From Acridotheres tristis (taxonomy: Eukaryota > Chordata > Aves > Passeriformes > Sturnidae), in assembly GCA_037013685.1 (NCBI GenBank), contig CM072886.1, positions 84,326,922 through 84,390,921 of the forward strand: a DNA stretch of 64,000 bases, read 5' to 3'. The translations under genes and the position numbers were made by a program. Numbering within the stretch: the first letter of the stretch is position 1; every line of letters starts with the position of its first letter. This document shows positions 48,166 through 61,492 of the stretch, one piece after another. Below the pieces are notes generated by a model. It had not been told where the DNA came from and made no database searches. It saw nothing but the letters and a program-made list of their open reading frames with translations.

Positions 48166-49064
48166 ATGCTGGCATGGCAGCACAGCTGGTTTAGCTCTTA
48201 CCTGCAAGATGCTGATGAGAGATTGGGTTTGCTACTGCTGTCTCTTGCCAGCGTTTCTTCATTAAAGCTGCAGGCAGAAATAATCTGTGCCCTGATGAGT
48301 ACAGAAGGAGCTAGGGAATTGCATTCCCCAGCAGCAGAGTTGGTACCTCCCCTCCACACTTCCCTGCACTATGAGGAGGACAGTGAGGGAGGGATGCTGA
48401 GACAGGCATCAGCTCAGCCAGCCAGCTGCTGGAAACCTGTCCTGCTCTGGCAGGGCAGGGCCAGGGCTGCCTGCCAGGCCAGCTGCAGTGCTGCTCCCTG
48501 CAGCACACCCACAGGACAAGGTGCACAGGCTGCCAGGACCAGGCAGGACCTTTGGCATGGACAAAACTGGGCTGCCTGCACACTCCTTGCCTGCATGCTG
48601 GAGCAGACCAAGGGCAGCATGGCTCCTGTGGCAAGCTTTCAGCCAACTCCATGCAGACACCCTCTCTGTGCTTCTTGTGCTGTGGGAATTCAGTGAGAGA
48701 CCATGCTTCATGTCTGTGTCTGGCCATGTTTGTGCCAGAAACATTAGAGCAGAGCTCAGACATCCAGTCCTTCAGTTTTACAGTTCCCAAGTCTTTCTCA
48801 TATCCCGAGGCTGCAGCACCTCCTAACAAAAGTTTCTCTATAGCCTACAGCAATCAGGTCCTTTGGGAAGGAAACATCCAGACCTATGAGCTCAGGCCTT
48901 ATCTGTCAGGTATATCTACAAGCCATCTGACAAATATCATCAGCCAGATGAACCAGGGAGACAGAGACAACCTCCATGAAACTACAGACACAGAAAAGAT
49001 GCCCCAATTGCCAGTGCTCAGCAGACACACTCCCTATTACCCAGTTTTTCTGTCACCACAGTAG
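48166..49064. other. GC-rich, CpG-free, stop-poor block
   Basis: Overlapping frames run on the plus strand at 48166-48696 (176 codons), 48488-48826 and 48552-49064 (170 codons), in three different phases. Minus frames run at 48311-48829 (172 codons), 48409-48744 and 48414-48620. Between 48552 and 48620 all six frames are open. No CpG occurs from 48254 to 48804 despite a high G+C content rich in CTG/CAG words. Stop scarcity is explained by composition, so none of the frames is called a gene. The block might be a diverged repeat or simply a methylation-eroded GC-rich patch. Confidence 0.5.
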
Positions 49065-51549
49065 GATGATTTCTAGAGAACAATCAATTAAGATCTAGGT
49101 GTAATACAGGGAAAAGTACTTAGAGGGCAATGTGATTTTTGAGGAGCTGTTCTACATAAAGCTGTGTAGAAAAGAAAAAAAAAATTTCATTTTGAGCAGA
49201 TAAGAGAAATCAGACTCCTTATGGCACAGATCTTCAAGCAGAGAGGGTTTGCAGAATCTCAAGTGAAGAAAGCCAGAGGCAAAGTTTACCTGCAAACCAG
49301 GACAGCTCAATATCATCCGTGCTTAGCAGCTTTGACAGCCAGAAGCACATGGGGACATGGGAATACTGGAATCATGGATCCCTTGGTTCCATGATCTTAT
49401 ATGCACTTGAAGCTGCAGTTTAAATAAGGGCAAAGATATATTTTTGGTCTGGAAATTGAGAGCTGAAGAAGGAAGGATGTGTTAAACATGCTTGGCTTCT
49501 TCTTGTTCAGAGTTTAGAGGAACGGAATTTTTAATGGTATTACATGGATGCTACAGGGCAGAGCAGGCAGAATAAAGAAACCTTACCCTTTCAGAAACAG
49601 GTTACCAGCTCTCCATTATGCCTTTGAAAAGCGAGTTAATATGAAATTTCCAAAGAGAATCAATGCTGGCACAAATGTTGGGAGTCAGTGAGGGCGCCTC
49701 ATATTTACAATGTCTGACATAAAAGAGAAACTCCTGCAGTCTGGAGCCCTCAGCCCAGCCTCTCAGATGTAGCGATGCAAGGAAATGATTCCACCTGTCA
49801 CTAAGTGTAGTAGAGGAGTCATCCTTAAAAGATGATGATCTGTCCAGGATGCAATGGATGGATTGTGTTGCATCTGGGGTGGAAAAAATAATCAGAAGAA
49901 AAATGAGAGGAGGATACAAACGTTTTAATCAAGGGGTTATAATGAATCTCTTTGGTTTGTGTACTTGAACAGAGAGGAGAAGCTATCTGTGTTCAGCCAG
50001 GCTGCTGTTTCCCTAAGGGCTGTACCTTATATTTAGTAGCTGTATTTTGTAGATAATCTGTGATGCTTCATGTTTTCAGTTCAAAACAAATGTGAATTAG
50101 AAGGAAAAAAGGCAGAGAGACAGAGAGCGAGAACATGTAACAGAAATGAAGTTAATGCGACCATTTCCAGTCCTATAACAGAGCAAGTAAGATAAGGATG
50201 CAGCTGGTTTAGTGATCATTGTAATCAGCACGATTGACTGCTTACAGATGACTAATTTTCAGTTCTAGGGAGGTAAATTGAGGCTTACATAGTTCAGCTT
50301 TGTGCTAGCACTACAGGTAATGTAAGACAAATGAGCTGTGAACTCCTAATACCAAAGAAATTGTGTATTATAAGAGAGCACAGAATGCAGACTTGCGGTG
50401 AGGTTACAGAAATACAGATTTGGAATCAGATGAGGTTTTAAACAAGCCTTAAGGTGAGTTTTCTTTCATTTTAGTTTTTCTCAGATCTGTTCAGGCCCAT
50501 CTGTATTTTAATCAAAAGTGATCATAACACTTTCATGGGTAAATGGAAAATGGATCTTGATAGATGGTCATTATATCTAATTTTGTTAACAGTTGAATAA
50601 CCAACAAGAAGAATTAACTTAATACAGCAAAAAGTGAGAAAGAGAAATAAAGAGAAATATCAAAGATTATTAAATTAAATGAACTAAAGCTGTGCTGTAG
50701 ATCTTAATTATAACATAAAGAGGAACAATGAAGCAAGGGACACAAGTATTGATGGATGTAGATAAATAGCACAGAGGAGGAAGAGAGCATGGGAAGAGCT
50801 GAAGTTATTTTAGGAGAAGAGAGGTAAAACAGCACACAAAGTGCCTGGACAGAATATACTCTTCCTGTTCAGGAAGAATAAGGATGCAGGGAGAAGAGAG
50901 ACCTAGGGCTGGGTACAATTTGAAGAGTGTGACCCCAGGAGCACTCAGAATGAGGCAGGTTGGAGGTAGGATCATGCTGTGGCAGAAGCTTGCAGAGCCC
51001 TCTGACTAAAATAAAACATTAGTGCTGTTTTGCTTCCATTCCTCACTGACATTACAACCCCCTGACTAGGAGGAGTTACCAGGCACATCCTAGTGAAAAG
51101 AAGACATTCAGCTCTGTGCTGGATAGAAGCACTTCATAGGAAAATACACCAATGTAATTTTTTTACACTTTTCCTGAAAAAAAACAAACAAAAACCCAGC
51201 ATGAGTACCAAACCCAACTTTGCTAAAACGCAGCAGGAGCATGTCCTAAGAAAACCTGAGCCTCCATACTGCTAGGCATTAACAGCCCCAGTAAAGCTGC
51301 ATCTATATTGCTTGTCCAAGTGGCCCTTGCACCTGATTGTGTCAAGAAAAATCACCAATGAGTGCTGTTATTTACAGTCCCTGTTTCTCTAGGCAATATC
51401 CAGTCTTAACCAAAGGCACTTCTTATCAGAGGCAAGATTACAAGAAAAGGGGACCCCCACTCCAGCCCCTCCCAGGTCCTCTCTGGCCCGGGTCCTTGGC
51501 AATGTGCTGTTGGCTGGGCTTTGCCACTGGTGAGCTGCAGAGGCACAAA
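49065..51549. other. Unassigned noncoding DNA
   Basis: This is AT-rich sequence with A-rich and purine-rich stretches (49171-49187 and about 50630-50665). A 105-codon minus frame (49602-49919) has no family resemblance. Confidence 0.55.
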
Positions 51550-51651
51550 AATCACGGTGGTTTTGATGTCCAAGAAGTTGGAGAAGTTTTGACCTCCAAG
51601 AATCACGGAAGGTTTGACCTCTGAGAAGTTGTCAAGAAGTTATAGAGGAAA
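51550..51651 (+). repeat. 51-bp imperfect tandem duplication
   Basis: AATCACGG starts a unit at 51550 and again at 51601. Both copies continue with GGTTTTGA/GGTTTGAC and AAGAAGTT-type words. Since 51 is divisible by three, a 95-codon plus frame (51337-51624) shows a 17-residue KNHG…FD repeat. The frame has no other support. Confidence 0.7.
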
Positions 51652-54600
51652 ACAAGTAGAATGAGTGACCTGAATGAGTCCATGCTGAACTTCCAGTTTT
51701 ATGAGAAGTAAGTAGGAGTAGAGACAAAATCCGTAGAAGAGAAGGGATGCAGAGAAGCAGAAAAGCAGCAAAACCAACACATAATAGTTACAGGTGAGAC
51801 AAACTGAAACAATGAAGTGAAAAAGAAAAATGGAACAAGGTGATGTTTAATGACTCTACCTTCCAAGCTTTCTTTCTAAGAAAGGGCAATGGAGTCTATA
51901 TGCAGCTAGTGAGAAAAACTGGAATTTTTAGCACATTTTTTCATGGGATGGCTCAAAAAAGTGTGGGTTTTTTTTCCCTCTACTGTCTTTCTTTAAATCT
52001 TAAGCATGTCACTAAGCCATAGCCCCCAGGAAAAATAATTAGGTTGCACATGTCTAAATTTTAGCTGTTGTTAGCACTGGTTGTTAAAGTCAAAGGAGCT
52101 TTTCCTGCAAAACATCCAATTCTTCATGAAGAGCAGCTTCCTTCCGACACTGGTTCTCTTCTATTTTCACATGAAGTGTTTGAAATGTCACCATTTTTAA
52201 TCAAAACCATTAGTATGTTAGTACCTTCACAGTGACAAATGTCTACATTATCCTCTTTCTTGAGGAAGACATTGCAGCCACGAATTTTTCATGTCAAAGC
52301 TAATACAGTCACCCATGGATTACATTACACTGTTGACAAAACAAACTAGATTAAAGGAAAAGTATTTTTAGCTTTTTGAAAAACAAGGTTATCTTGAAAA
52401 GCATGGTGAAGATGAGTGGTGGAGTGATGGGACACCATCACAAGCAATTCTCCACACAGTGGGTGACTGAGATAACCACAGTTACTATTTATTTTACTTA
52501 TCTACACTGAGCATTTCACCTTTAAAAACTTCATGTGGAGAGCAGTTCATTCCTCACCCTTGGTGGATGGCACATATCACAGCCACATCAGCGTGCCTGT
52601 AGCATCTCTGCTGCTTTCAAGGCTCAGCAGGGTGGCCTGCAGACTTTGGACAGCTGAGGGCTGGGCCAGAAAAGGGGCTCTCCTTGGTATTGAACTTGTT
52701 TCAAGTGTGTGAACAAGTTTCACTGGGAATGGAAACCCAGGATTTAGGGCAGATCCATAAAGAAACTGTCTATGCCTTGCTCCGTATCGGCTTTATTTAA
52801 CTCATGTGGGCAGAGTGAAGTCCACAGCAGAGCAGACCCTATTTTATGTGACATTTTATGTGTAAGGGACAAGCAGTCCTTAGTCTTTGGCTTATGAGTA
52901 GAAGAGCAGTTGAGGAAACAGAATCCCACAGCCTGTCCCTGAATGGGAACAGCACAAATTTCTGCTTCTTAGACACACATTATACATACAAAGAAGCTTA
53001 CCTAAAATTTGGGTAAGGTTAGGACTTTTTGCTTGTTTCCAACATAGATGAATTAATGAGCTACAATAATAAGCTATATTTTGCCTATATGTCACTTCTA
53101 GGCTTTCTTTTCCCTCTTTCCCTCTTTACATCATCCTGTATTTCCAAACCACAACCCTTCTTATGGCATTTCCATCCAATGCTTCCCATTTTTTAAGTCC
53201 ACTGCACCCTGATCTCATGCCTTGGTCCTTCACCACATCATGAGAATGCAAGTCCTAATGGGTTCCTCTAGGTTCATTGATAAAAGAACCTCTGCCTCAG
53301 CTGGAGAAAGGACACAAAACCCCAAATAGTGGCTGCCAATTTCCTCCTTTGATGCTGCTTCACAGGGCTTGAAGGGACTCAGCAGGACCTAGGGTTTCAG
53401 ATATAGGCTGTGTTTTTCCTCTGTGATAGGCAGAGACTTTTGGCTGTTAACAAATATGCTTGAAAATTAATCCAACGCTTTACATTTGAGTAAATATGAT
53501 GTATTTTTAGCCTTGCTGGAACCTAACATCACTGCTTGCAGACAGAAGAAGCTGTCATATTCCTGCAAGCATTTTTATTCCTACAGAATTAATTACAGCA
53601 TCAAATCGAATTTGGCTCTCCTCTGGCACCTGATTTGCAGCTGCAAGCCAGCAACTAGACATGATAACCCAAGTGAAGGGACAGAAGCCCAAGTACAGCT
53701 TGAGCCGATAAACAGAAACCAATGTTTTTGAGACTGTGTATCACAGACAGCAGCACTGTGCTCCCTTTGGCAAAGAAAATCATCCTGAGGAAGAATTTAT
53801 CTAGTGACTGACAGGAAGCAGTGGGCTATGAGCCTAGAAGATAATATTTTGGCTGGCTCATTTCTTCTCCTCAGAAACTCTCTCCTGTAGAGCTCTGTGC
53901 AGCACAGCACTTACCAGGGTAACCGGTAATGAGGCTGCATTTTGATCTTGTTTATACTTTGTAGAGGCTTCCCCTGTATATAAATTTACTTTTATAGACT
54001 ACAGAAGATGAGTACTCTCTGATCATTCAGCTAAAAAGGGTTTGCTTTTAATACAGTCTTCCTGTGCTGCTTATGTCATATCTGGTCAGGACCCAAACTT
54101 TATATCTGGTTGCCTCAGAACATTAATCTTTAAAATATCCCCTCACCATTGTATTTGTTACACTTATGGCATTTTACGTTCACCCTGAAAATAGAGGTGG
54201 ACATCTTCCCACTTGCTCATTTTGAAATGTTTGAATCAGAGATCAGATGTTATGACCATGTTTGTGCCATGATGAGCCAGGAGAAAGGAATCAGATATGG
54301 AAGTGAACTCAGCCCAGGACTCCTGACTCTTAACAGCACTAAGCATGCACTCTCATTGTGCTAACCTTGCCCTTAATGAGAAACAAGGCTGGGCACTGCT
54401 CTACTGATGCAAAGCAGTACTGTCAGAGGTATATGACCTTCTCTTTGCTGATGAATGGTTGTTGACCAGAAAAAAACAACTCTGAACAAAAAACCCACTT
54501 TCTAAAAAACTGAGAGGTGTAAATAAGTAGATATTCTTTGGCTGACTTGTTACCTAGACCTAGGCTGATGAGAAAGCCATTGCCAGCAGAGCCAAACTGA

Positions 54601-56565
54601 GATCTGGGCATGTGCTTCCAAGGGTTACACACCTGTCCAACCATGGTTTCCTTTCCCTCCTCAAGGTGAGGCATGAGCAGGTTGCTGCACTCTGTCCCAT
54701 GACTAAAGAGGAATTAGGTATGTTGCCTAGAGGAATTGTCACTTCACTTTCAGTTAAAGCTCTGAATTATTGGTGCTGTGGTAATACAATTCATTAAGGT
54801 TATCTGAACACATTTTCATAAATTTCGTAACTGATTTTACAAATATGTGAGTTCAACTGTGCTATTCCTTAGTTAAAACACATATCAACTGACTCATATG
54901 CAGGCAAGTAACACTGCTGGTTATTGTAGTTTAAATTCAAAGGACACGTGGGTAAAGAAGTCATCTAAGGACCAAAGTAATTAGAACAAATTATGCCCAT
55001 CAGCTGTCGTGAATTTATGAGGATGTGGGAGTGGATTAAGAAAGAGATTTACCCCCTTCAGAACATCTTTCATTAGCAGAAAGTAAAGCCTTTGTGAGAG
55101 GGCACTACAGCAGCATCCAAATTGCCTACTCTGAAAGCACTGCTTCCTGTTAGCTGCCACTGTTTCCTCCAGCTTTTCCTAGGCTGCAAGCCAGCAACAA
55201 GCACATCCCGACAGCCAGCCCCAAGCTCAGCTGTCTGTGTGTGTGTATGGGATTTATCATGTGTAGTCTTCAATTTGCTCCCACCAAGCTGCCATTTTGG
55301 GACAGCGAGTAGAAGAGGAGGAACATCTAACAACATTTATGTTCCCAGCATGTGGGACTACAGTTTTCTCTGCTGGGTCATGGTATATTTTTGTTTCTTT
55401 GTGGTCATTCCAACTGCTCCTCAAGAAGAGTTGTCCCAATGTAAAACAACTTGACCAGTAGGCTGAGGCAGGTAACTCTTCAGGTTCTGGGTGGGTTCAG
55501 CAGGAAGGGATTTACATGGCACCTCAGTCCACAGGATTCACAACAGGGAAGACCAAAGAACAGTCAGAATATCTTTGGCTGTCCCTTTACCCCCTTCCTC
55601 TGCACCCCTCCCCAACTGATAGAAAACTCCACACTGGGGTGGTGGATTACAGAAAACAGAAGCACTGGATGGACAATGCCACGCTGAGACATTTCTCATG
55701 CCTGATCTGGTCACCAGCCTCTCCTCACAGGTTAGAGCATTATCTCAGAGATAAACTCTGTTGTGGCAGCATGCAAGAGAGAGCTCACTCTGTCCCCCTG
55801 GTAAAAGGAAAAACCCTTCCTTCTCAGTTCTGCCATCCAGAACTGTGTCAAGTCAAGAAGAGATGAGATGCCACTGCCTCCATGTATACACAGGAACTGT
55901 GGAACAGTACGTTCAGTGATTTTCCAAATCCCACTCCAAGATGCTGTGAATGAGCCAAGGGAGCAGTGCCCAGGGTGTAGCAGACAGATTTCTTGAAGAA
56001 GGTCACTAAACTGGCTAGAATGGAGTGACAAGAAGAAAGATATTTTAGCAGCAGGCAGAGGAGGGATAGGAAGGCAGACCACATACAGCCATGCCTCAAT
56101 GACAAGATGGTTCTTGGTTGGCATCAAAAAGAGGAAATATGCTCCGAGACAGGCTCTCCTACACCTTTCTACAGACAAGAAACTGCCTCATAAAATTATC
56201 ATTATACACCTGCACAGAAATGATTTGGGATATTATTAAAAGGCTGACTTAATCATCAGGATTTAGGGCATGGCTAGGATTTCTCCAAGGTGATAAGTCA
56301 GAGTGTACCAATTAGAAAGAATCAAGTGCAGCACCAGCTTGATTTAAAAATCATCCTAAGTGAATCAGAAAGCAGATGTGCCTTTAGCTGATGACAGTGA
56401 GGAAATGAAGTCTCTAAGATCTCGGTCTGAGAGGTGGGGTGTAGGAGAAATAGATTTGACTAGCAGCATCACCTTGTGGCAAACCTCTAGGGCAAAATCT
56501 GTTCTTTCATAAGTACATTCAGTTGCCAGGAACTGAAAGTAAAATCTGGGGCAAGCCCATGTGGG
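51652..56565. other. Unassigned noncoding DNA
   Basis: Nothing recognisable was seen over nearly 5 kb. Frames at 55516-55866 (plus) and 55732-56178 (minus, 148 codons) overlap on opposite strands. A short GT run lies near 55233-55246. Confidence 0.55.
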
Positions 56566-56965
56566 ACCTGAGGAGAGGCTGAGAGAGGAGGGACTGTTCA
56601 GCTGGAGATCTTGTCACTGTGTATAAGTACCTGATTGGAGGCAGTAAAGACGGAGACAAGCTCTTAATGGTACCTGGTGATAGTACAAGAAGCAATGATC
56701 ACTAATTGAAATTTAAAAATAATCAATTTAAACATAAGAAATAAAAACACTTTTGTTATGAGGGTCAAACATTGGGAGAGGTTGCCCAAAGACATTGTGA
56801 AGTCTGTGTTCTTGGAAGTATTCAAAATCTGACTGGACAGAGTCTTGAGCAGCCTGCTAACAATCCTGAACCTGAGCAACCTGTCTAGCAGATGCTGCAC
56901 TGAGCATGAGGCTCAGTGGACTAGATGATCTCCAGGGGCTTCTTCCAACCTCAACCATGCTGTTC
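56566..56965 (+). mobile_element. CR1 LINE 3' portion, tail lost
   Basis: The copy starts at CTGAGGAGAGGCTGAGAGAG, the CR1 ORF2 segment for 'EERLRE'. It continues through GTGTATAAGTACCTGATTGG (YKYL), CATTTAAACATAAGAAATAA-like and GGGAGAGGTTGCCC-like blocks, then TATTCAAAATCTGACTGGAC, and ends with GACTAGATGATCTCCAG and CTTCCAACCTCAACCATG. This is the ordinary order of a CR1 3' end. The terminal ATTCTGTGATTCTGTGA-type octamers are missing or mutated after 56958. The 5' side is truncated. A small deletion follows GGAGATCTTG, and substitutions are common. Confidence 0.9.
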
Positions 56966-58892
56966 CAGTTTCCTCAGGGCCTTGACAGTGGGAAAGCTGT
57001 CAGAGCCTTCCAAAGGAGAGAGGTTTAAGGGTAAAAAAAGATGCTTGTTTGCTACAGCATACTTCCAAGTGGCACTCCCATCTGAGTCATTACTCTCGTG
57101 GCCTAATTAAACCATATCCTTTCCATCTTGGCTTTTCTCCTTTGTGATTATCAAAGACAGTGTTCTCATTTGAGTAGTACTATTCTAGCTCTAAATCTGC
57201 TCCTACATCTCTTCCAGTGCTACACACAATATTCCCTGTTGCCAGAGGTGGCTACATGAAAACGGGACCTTAATTAGCAGAGAACGTTTCCTAGTCTCCT
57301 TGCCTCCCTAGGGCCTGTCCTGCATCTCTAAGGGCATCTGGCTACCCATTATTTACCACCTCAGAGACCTCTAGCAAGGATCATGTTTTCAATGAAGCAG
57401 GGTGTACACCTGCTTTGATGGTGGATTGTAGGGCTCCAGAGAAAGAATCCACTTCGGGTGAGAGTTTTAGGTTAGAAACTGCCTTTCAAAACAAGGATGC
57501 CAACAGTGCAAAAACCAAACACATGCCTGGAAGAGCCGTGTTCCTGTGAGTCCGGATCCTCACTCACTGAATGTCTGTATGACTGCACTAAAGGCAGTAT
57601 ACTTGTGATGACGCACAGGGATGTGCTTGTTTGCCTGTATAATTTATGTTTCATTGTTAGTGACTGTAGTTGCTTTTGCAGATTTCAGTTCTACCAACAA
57701 GTCAAAAGATAAGAGGCAGCCCCTCTGTAAAATATAGCTTTGGACTTCACCAACTGAAAAACTAGTAATAGGAAACGCACAATCTAAGCCACAGTTTCTC
57801 ATCTGTGTAAAGGCAGTGATACTTTATGTCAGCTCACAGTCTTGACCCTGGAGAAGTTATACAGAACTTCCCTACAGAGCTTCATGGAGGATGTTTTTTA
57901 TTTTTTCTTGAATTATTCTAGGTAGATGTGATGAGGTTTCCTGCTGCACAACACCTCCTCTGAACACATGTAAGCAGTATCCTCCTCTTCTGCTGAGCAG
58001 GGTACTTAAGTAGCATTTGCCAGCCAACGTGAAAACTCCAGGAGCCTTTTGCTTTGCAGGCATTGTTTCTTCAGTTCATTATCTATTTATAGTTCTTGCC
58101 TTTGATCGATGTTTGTATTTAACCTTGTATTTCTTAATTTGTAGGTCAGTCTGCATTTACCATGGTTAATTTATTAGGGCAGATTCTTCTTCTCAGTCAG
58201 CGCATTGGGGGAAGTAAGTGTGTTTAGGAGCTGTAAATCATTCCAAACAGATCTCATCTAGTAACCTTAGTAACCAGGTTTTGTACTGGAGCAAGTAATA
58301 TTTTTATGGCAATATTTTTTCACTGTGAATAATAGAAAAGTAATGATAAAACAACACATTTGAGGATGAACTTGCCAATAAAAATTGCTATAAAAGCAGC
58401 AGCATTGTTTCAGAGCAAAATTATAGCCAATCTTTTCCCAGAGTTTCTGTAAATTTCTCAGAGCAAAGCTTTTCTCCTGTGTACACTATAAGCTAATTCC
58501 TCTATTACTGAATCTTGTAATGCAGGCTCTTAGCATATTTTATAGAATCTCAAGTCACAAGCTTCGTTAAACAGTAATGCATGCTGCTTTGATTGACAGG
58601 ATCATGTGGACTGTCACTTTCATCAAATATCACTTTCTGTGATAAAGAAAAGGCAACTGCTTCAAAAGACACCAGAAAGCTTCATATCAAGGTAATCCTG
58701 AAAGTCTGGATAAGCACTAGTTCTCTGCATCTAAAAGTGCCATTAGAAAAATCTTCATCTGGGCAGGGGGCACCCAGACTGCTGACTTACAAGGTGTGAT
58801 TTCTTTCTCATTCAGGTGTTTCAGATGTCTAGAGCTGAGTTTTTGCAAATACTTCTTCCTTGGGCTTAACTCTTGTTCTGTGTCCATCTGTG
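56966..58892. other. Unassigned noncoding DNA
   Basis: No transposon or exon was recognised. Short frames at 57472-57654 (minus) and 57497-57712 (plus) overlap each other. Confidence 0.55.
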
Positions 58893-59540
58893 ATCATAGA
58901 ATCATAGAATGGTTTCGATTGGAAAGAACCTGAAAGATTATCTAGCTCTAAACCCCTGCCATGAGCAAGGACACCTTATACTATACCAGGTGGCTCCAAG
59001 CCCCATCCAACCCGGCTGTAAACACTTCCAGGGATGGGGCATCCAGAGTCTCTGGGCAGCCTGTTCCAGTGCCTCATGACCCTCATAGTAAAGATTTTTT
59101 TTTCTAATATCTAATCTAAACCTACTCTCTTTTAGTCTGAGTCCTTTCACCTTTATCCTGTCAGTAGATGCTCTTACAAATAGTCTCTCTCTCTTTCTTG
59201 GAGGCTCTCTTCAAGTACTGGAAGACCAAAATTAGGTCACCCTGAAGCCTTCTCTTTTCCTGGCTGAACAATCACAATTCTCTTAGCCTTTCCTCATAGG
59301 AAAGGTGCTCCAATCTTCTAATAATTTTGGTGGCCTCCTCTGCACCTCCTCCAACAGGTCCATGTCCTTTCTGTGCTGGGGACCCCAGAGCTGGATGCAG
59401 GGTTCCAGGTGGGACGTCACCAGAGGAGAGCAGAGCACAGGGGCAGAATCCCCTTCCCTGCCCTGCTGGCCACACTGCTTTGGATGAATCCCAGGATTCC
59501 ATTGGCTTTCTGGGCTGTAAGTGCACATTGCTGGCTCATG
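58893..59540 (-). mobile_element. CR1 LINE 3' portion (about 650 bp), minus strand
   Basis: On the plus strand the copy opens with the reversed tail ATCATAGAATCATAGAATGG. It passes through the CCATGAGCAAGGACACC, CCATCCAACCCGGC, CAGGGATGGGGCATCCA and CAGCCTGTTCCAGTGCC blocks to the coding end. On the minus strand the frame 59272-59526 reads typical CR1 ORF2 C-terminal sequence ending in LEHLSYEERLREL, with GPVGGGAEEATK before it. The match stops near GCTGGCTCATG at 59540, which I take as the 5' truncation point. The plus frames at 59305-59603, and the start of 59327-59791, are shadows of this element. The two tail octamers are intact, so it is one of the better-preserved copies here. Confidence 0.92.
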
Positions 59541-61430
59541 GAAACTGGACAATTAGCTGTGATCCACAAAACAGCTCATCTGAGAGGCAGTTTCAGAGTA
59601 TGATTCATGTCACATCCTCAGACATCACTCTCTTTTCAAACCAAGTCACAAGAGGAAGACAGAAACTTTTACAACAGCAGGTGGCCAAAGCCCATCTTCC
59701 CTTCAGCACTGTCCTGGGATGCAGGAGACCTCAGCTGAGGGGGAGGCAGGCCCACACATATCACATCTCACCTCTAATTTACACCTCCTAATTAGTGCGG
59801 ATTTGGTTCTTTCAAGACAAATGAGGGAATGAAATCTTATCTTCTTGCCTTTTGGGGAAACAACTCCAGTCTTGGCCTCTAGGACCTCTGCTCATTGTTT
59901 TTTAAGGAAAACACAGAGAAGCAGCTTCTGGCCCAAAACCACTGACATTCCTGAAGGATGAAAGTACCCTCCTACTGCCCCACAAGTGCATCCCTAGGCC
60001 AGGTTACTCCTCTATTACTGGCCACATGCTCAGCATGCTGGCTTGGAAGCCCCAAGTCAAAAGCAGGGAACTTCCCAGGCACACAGGTGTCCACGCACAC
60101 CTGTCCAGTGCAGGGCTCCAGGTTCTGGATTGCTCATTTCATCATCATGTGTTGCAGCCTCTGAGTTTCAGACATATTGGTAACCTTTCAGGTCTCGCCT
60201 GATAGAGCTTTTCTCAGCATACTGTGAGGTTTTGAATACAAACCACAGCCATGGTGGCTCCTCAGAGGCACAGGTACTTTGTTAAGTCAGCACTGAGTTA
60301 CATTTTGTCACAGGCCTTGTCATACTGCTGTATCTGAGCAGAAACCATTTGCTATTCAGTACAAGAACTGAACAATTACTTGGGCCAAGAACAGCAAAGT
60401 GCCATAGAAACTGAAGTGGGATGTGTTCACACAGGGCAAGAGTCCTTTGCTCTCTCTGTCCAGAAAGTGCTATCAGCTCTTGAATAAATACAGGCAGTCA
60501 TGACTTGATCTTCTGCTTTATCAGAAAAATAGATCCTCCAGCCATGTCAGCCTCCAGGTACCATTCATCCAGGAAGGCTGAAAGGCCACCAGGACAGCAC
60601 AGGGAGAGGCTCTAATCTTCTTTTGATAGCCTGGGTGTTCCACACAGACTTCAGGATTACTCCCTGTGTGAAGACTGAGCTGCCTGTGACTCGTGTACCA
60701 AGATATTCACCTATGCCTTTTCTGGGACACCTGCTTTTCCTTTTGACCCCATTTCTGTGCCACCCACGGCAGCTGACCTGCTTCAGAAAGACACTCAACC
60801 TCACTTACCTTCTTTCACAGGAGATAACATCCTCTGTGAGTCACAACTGCAGCACAAGGTCTTTTCCAGCTGGAGAGGTTGGTGGCTTGGCTGGAGGGTG
60901 GAACAAAGCCGCCTCATACTCCCATCACTGTCTGGTTTGTACATCTGTCATCATCAGCGTGAGAGTGTAATAATGCCCCAGGCACCATTTCCAGCAAAGG
61001 ACATCATCAGCCCCGGCCAGGACTTTTTTTTATGCCACTGTAGATTTACAGAATGGACTTTTAATCATTTTTTATTGCTAATTTCACTTTCTATCACTCT
61101 GCTCATCTACTCAGACCATCTTTTTGGCCTTCTCTGGGCATGAGATGAGCATCATATTTGAAACCTGAAGCAGGCTCTGTGTCCTGTCTCTGCAAAGAGC
61201 AGGCAAGACTGAGGAAGGGATTCGGCACAGGAGGGAAGGCAAGAAGGAAGCCAGAGGAGTAAGAGTAGCCTTGGACCTTACACAGCTGTTCTAGTTTGAG
61301 TATTTGGTGGCAGAAATACTCAGAAGCACATCTACCATTTCTTAGGTGCTCTGTAATGTTAGACAGAAACAGCAGGAGCTGAGGGCATTAAGCATCCAGA
61401 AATATTTGATCTTTTGAGATTTAAAGTCAA
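59541..61430. other. Unassigned noncoding DNA
   Basis: Nothing recognisable. Plus frames at 60623-60970 and 60757-61143 overlap in different phases, and a minus frame at 60565-60804 crosses them. Confidence 0.55.
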
Positions 61431-61449
61431 ATATATGTGTGTATGTATG

Positions 61450-61492
<43 letters not shown>
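61431..61492 (+). repeat. (AT)15 with GTAT-type lead-in
   Basis: GTGTGTATGTATGTGTGTAC at 61437-61456 leads into 15 perfect AT units at 61457-61486, followed by GTATG. The long pure AT core suggests a polymorphic microsatellite. Confidence 0.95.

Noticed and set aside
48166..49064. 176- and 170-codon plus frames and a 172-codon minus frame as possible genes
   Set aside because: All six frames are open in part of the block, so openness reflects GC-rich CpG-depleted composition rather than coding.
59327..59791. 154-codon plus frame
   Set aside because: Its first half is the antisense of the minus-strand CR1 copy and its second half resembles nothing.
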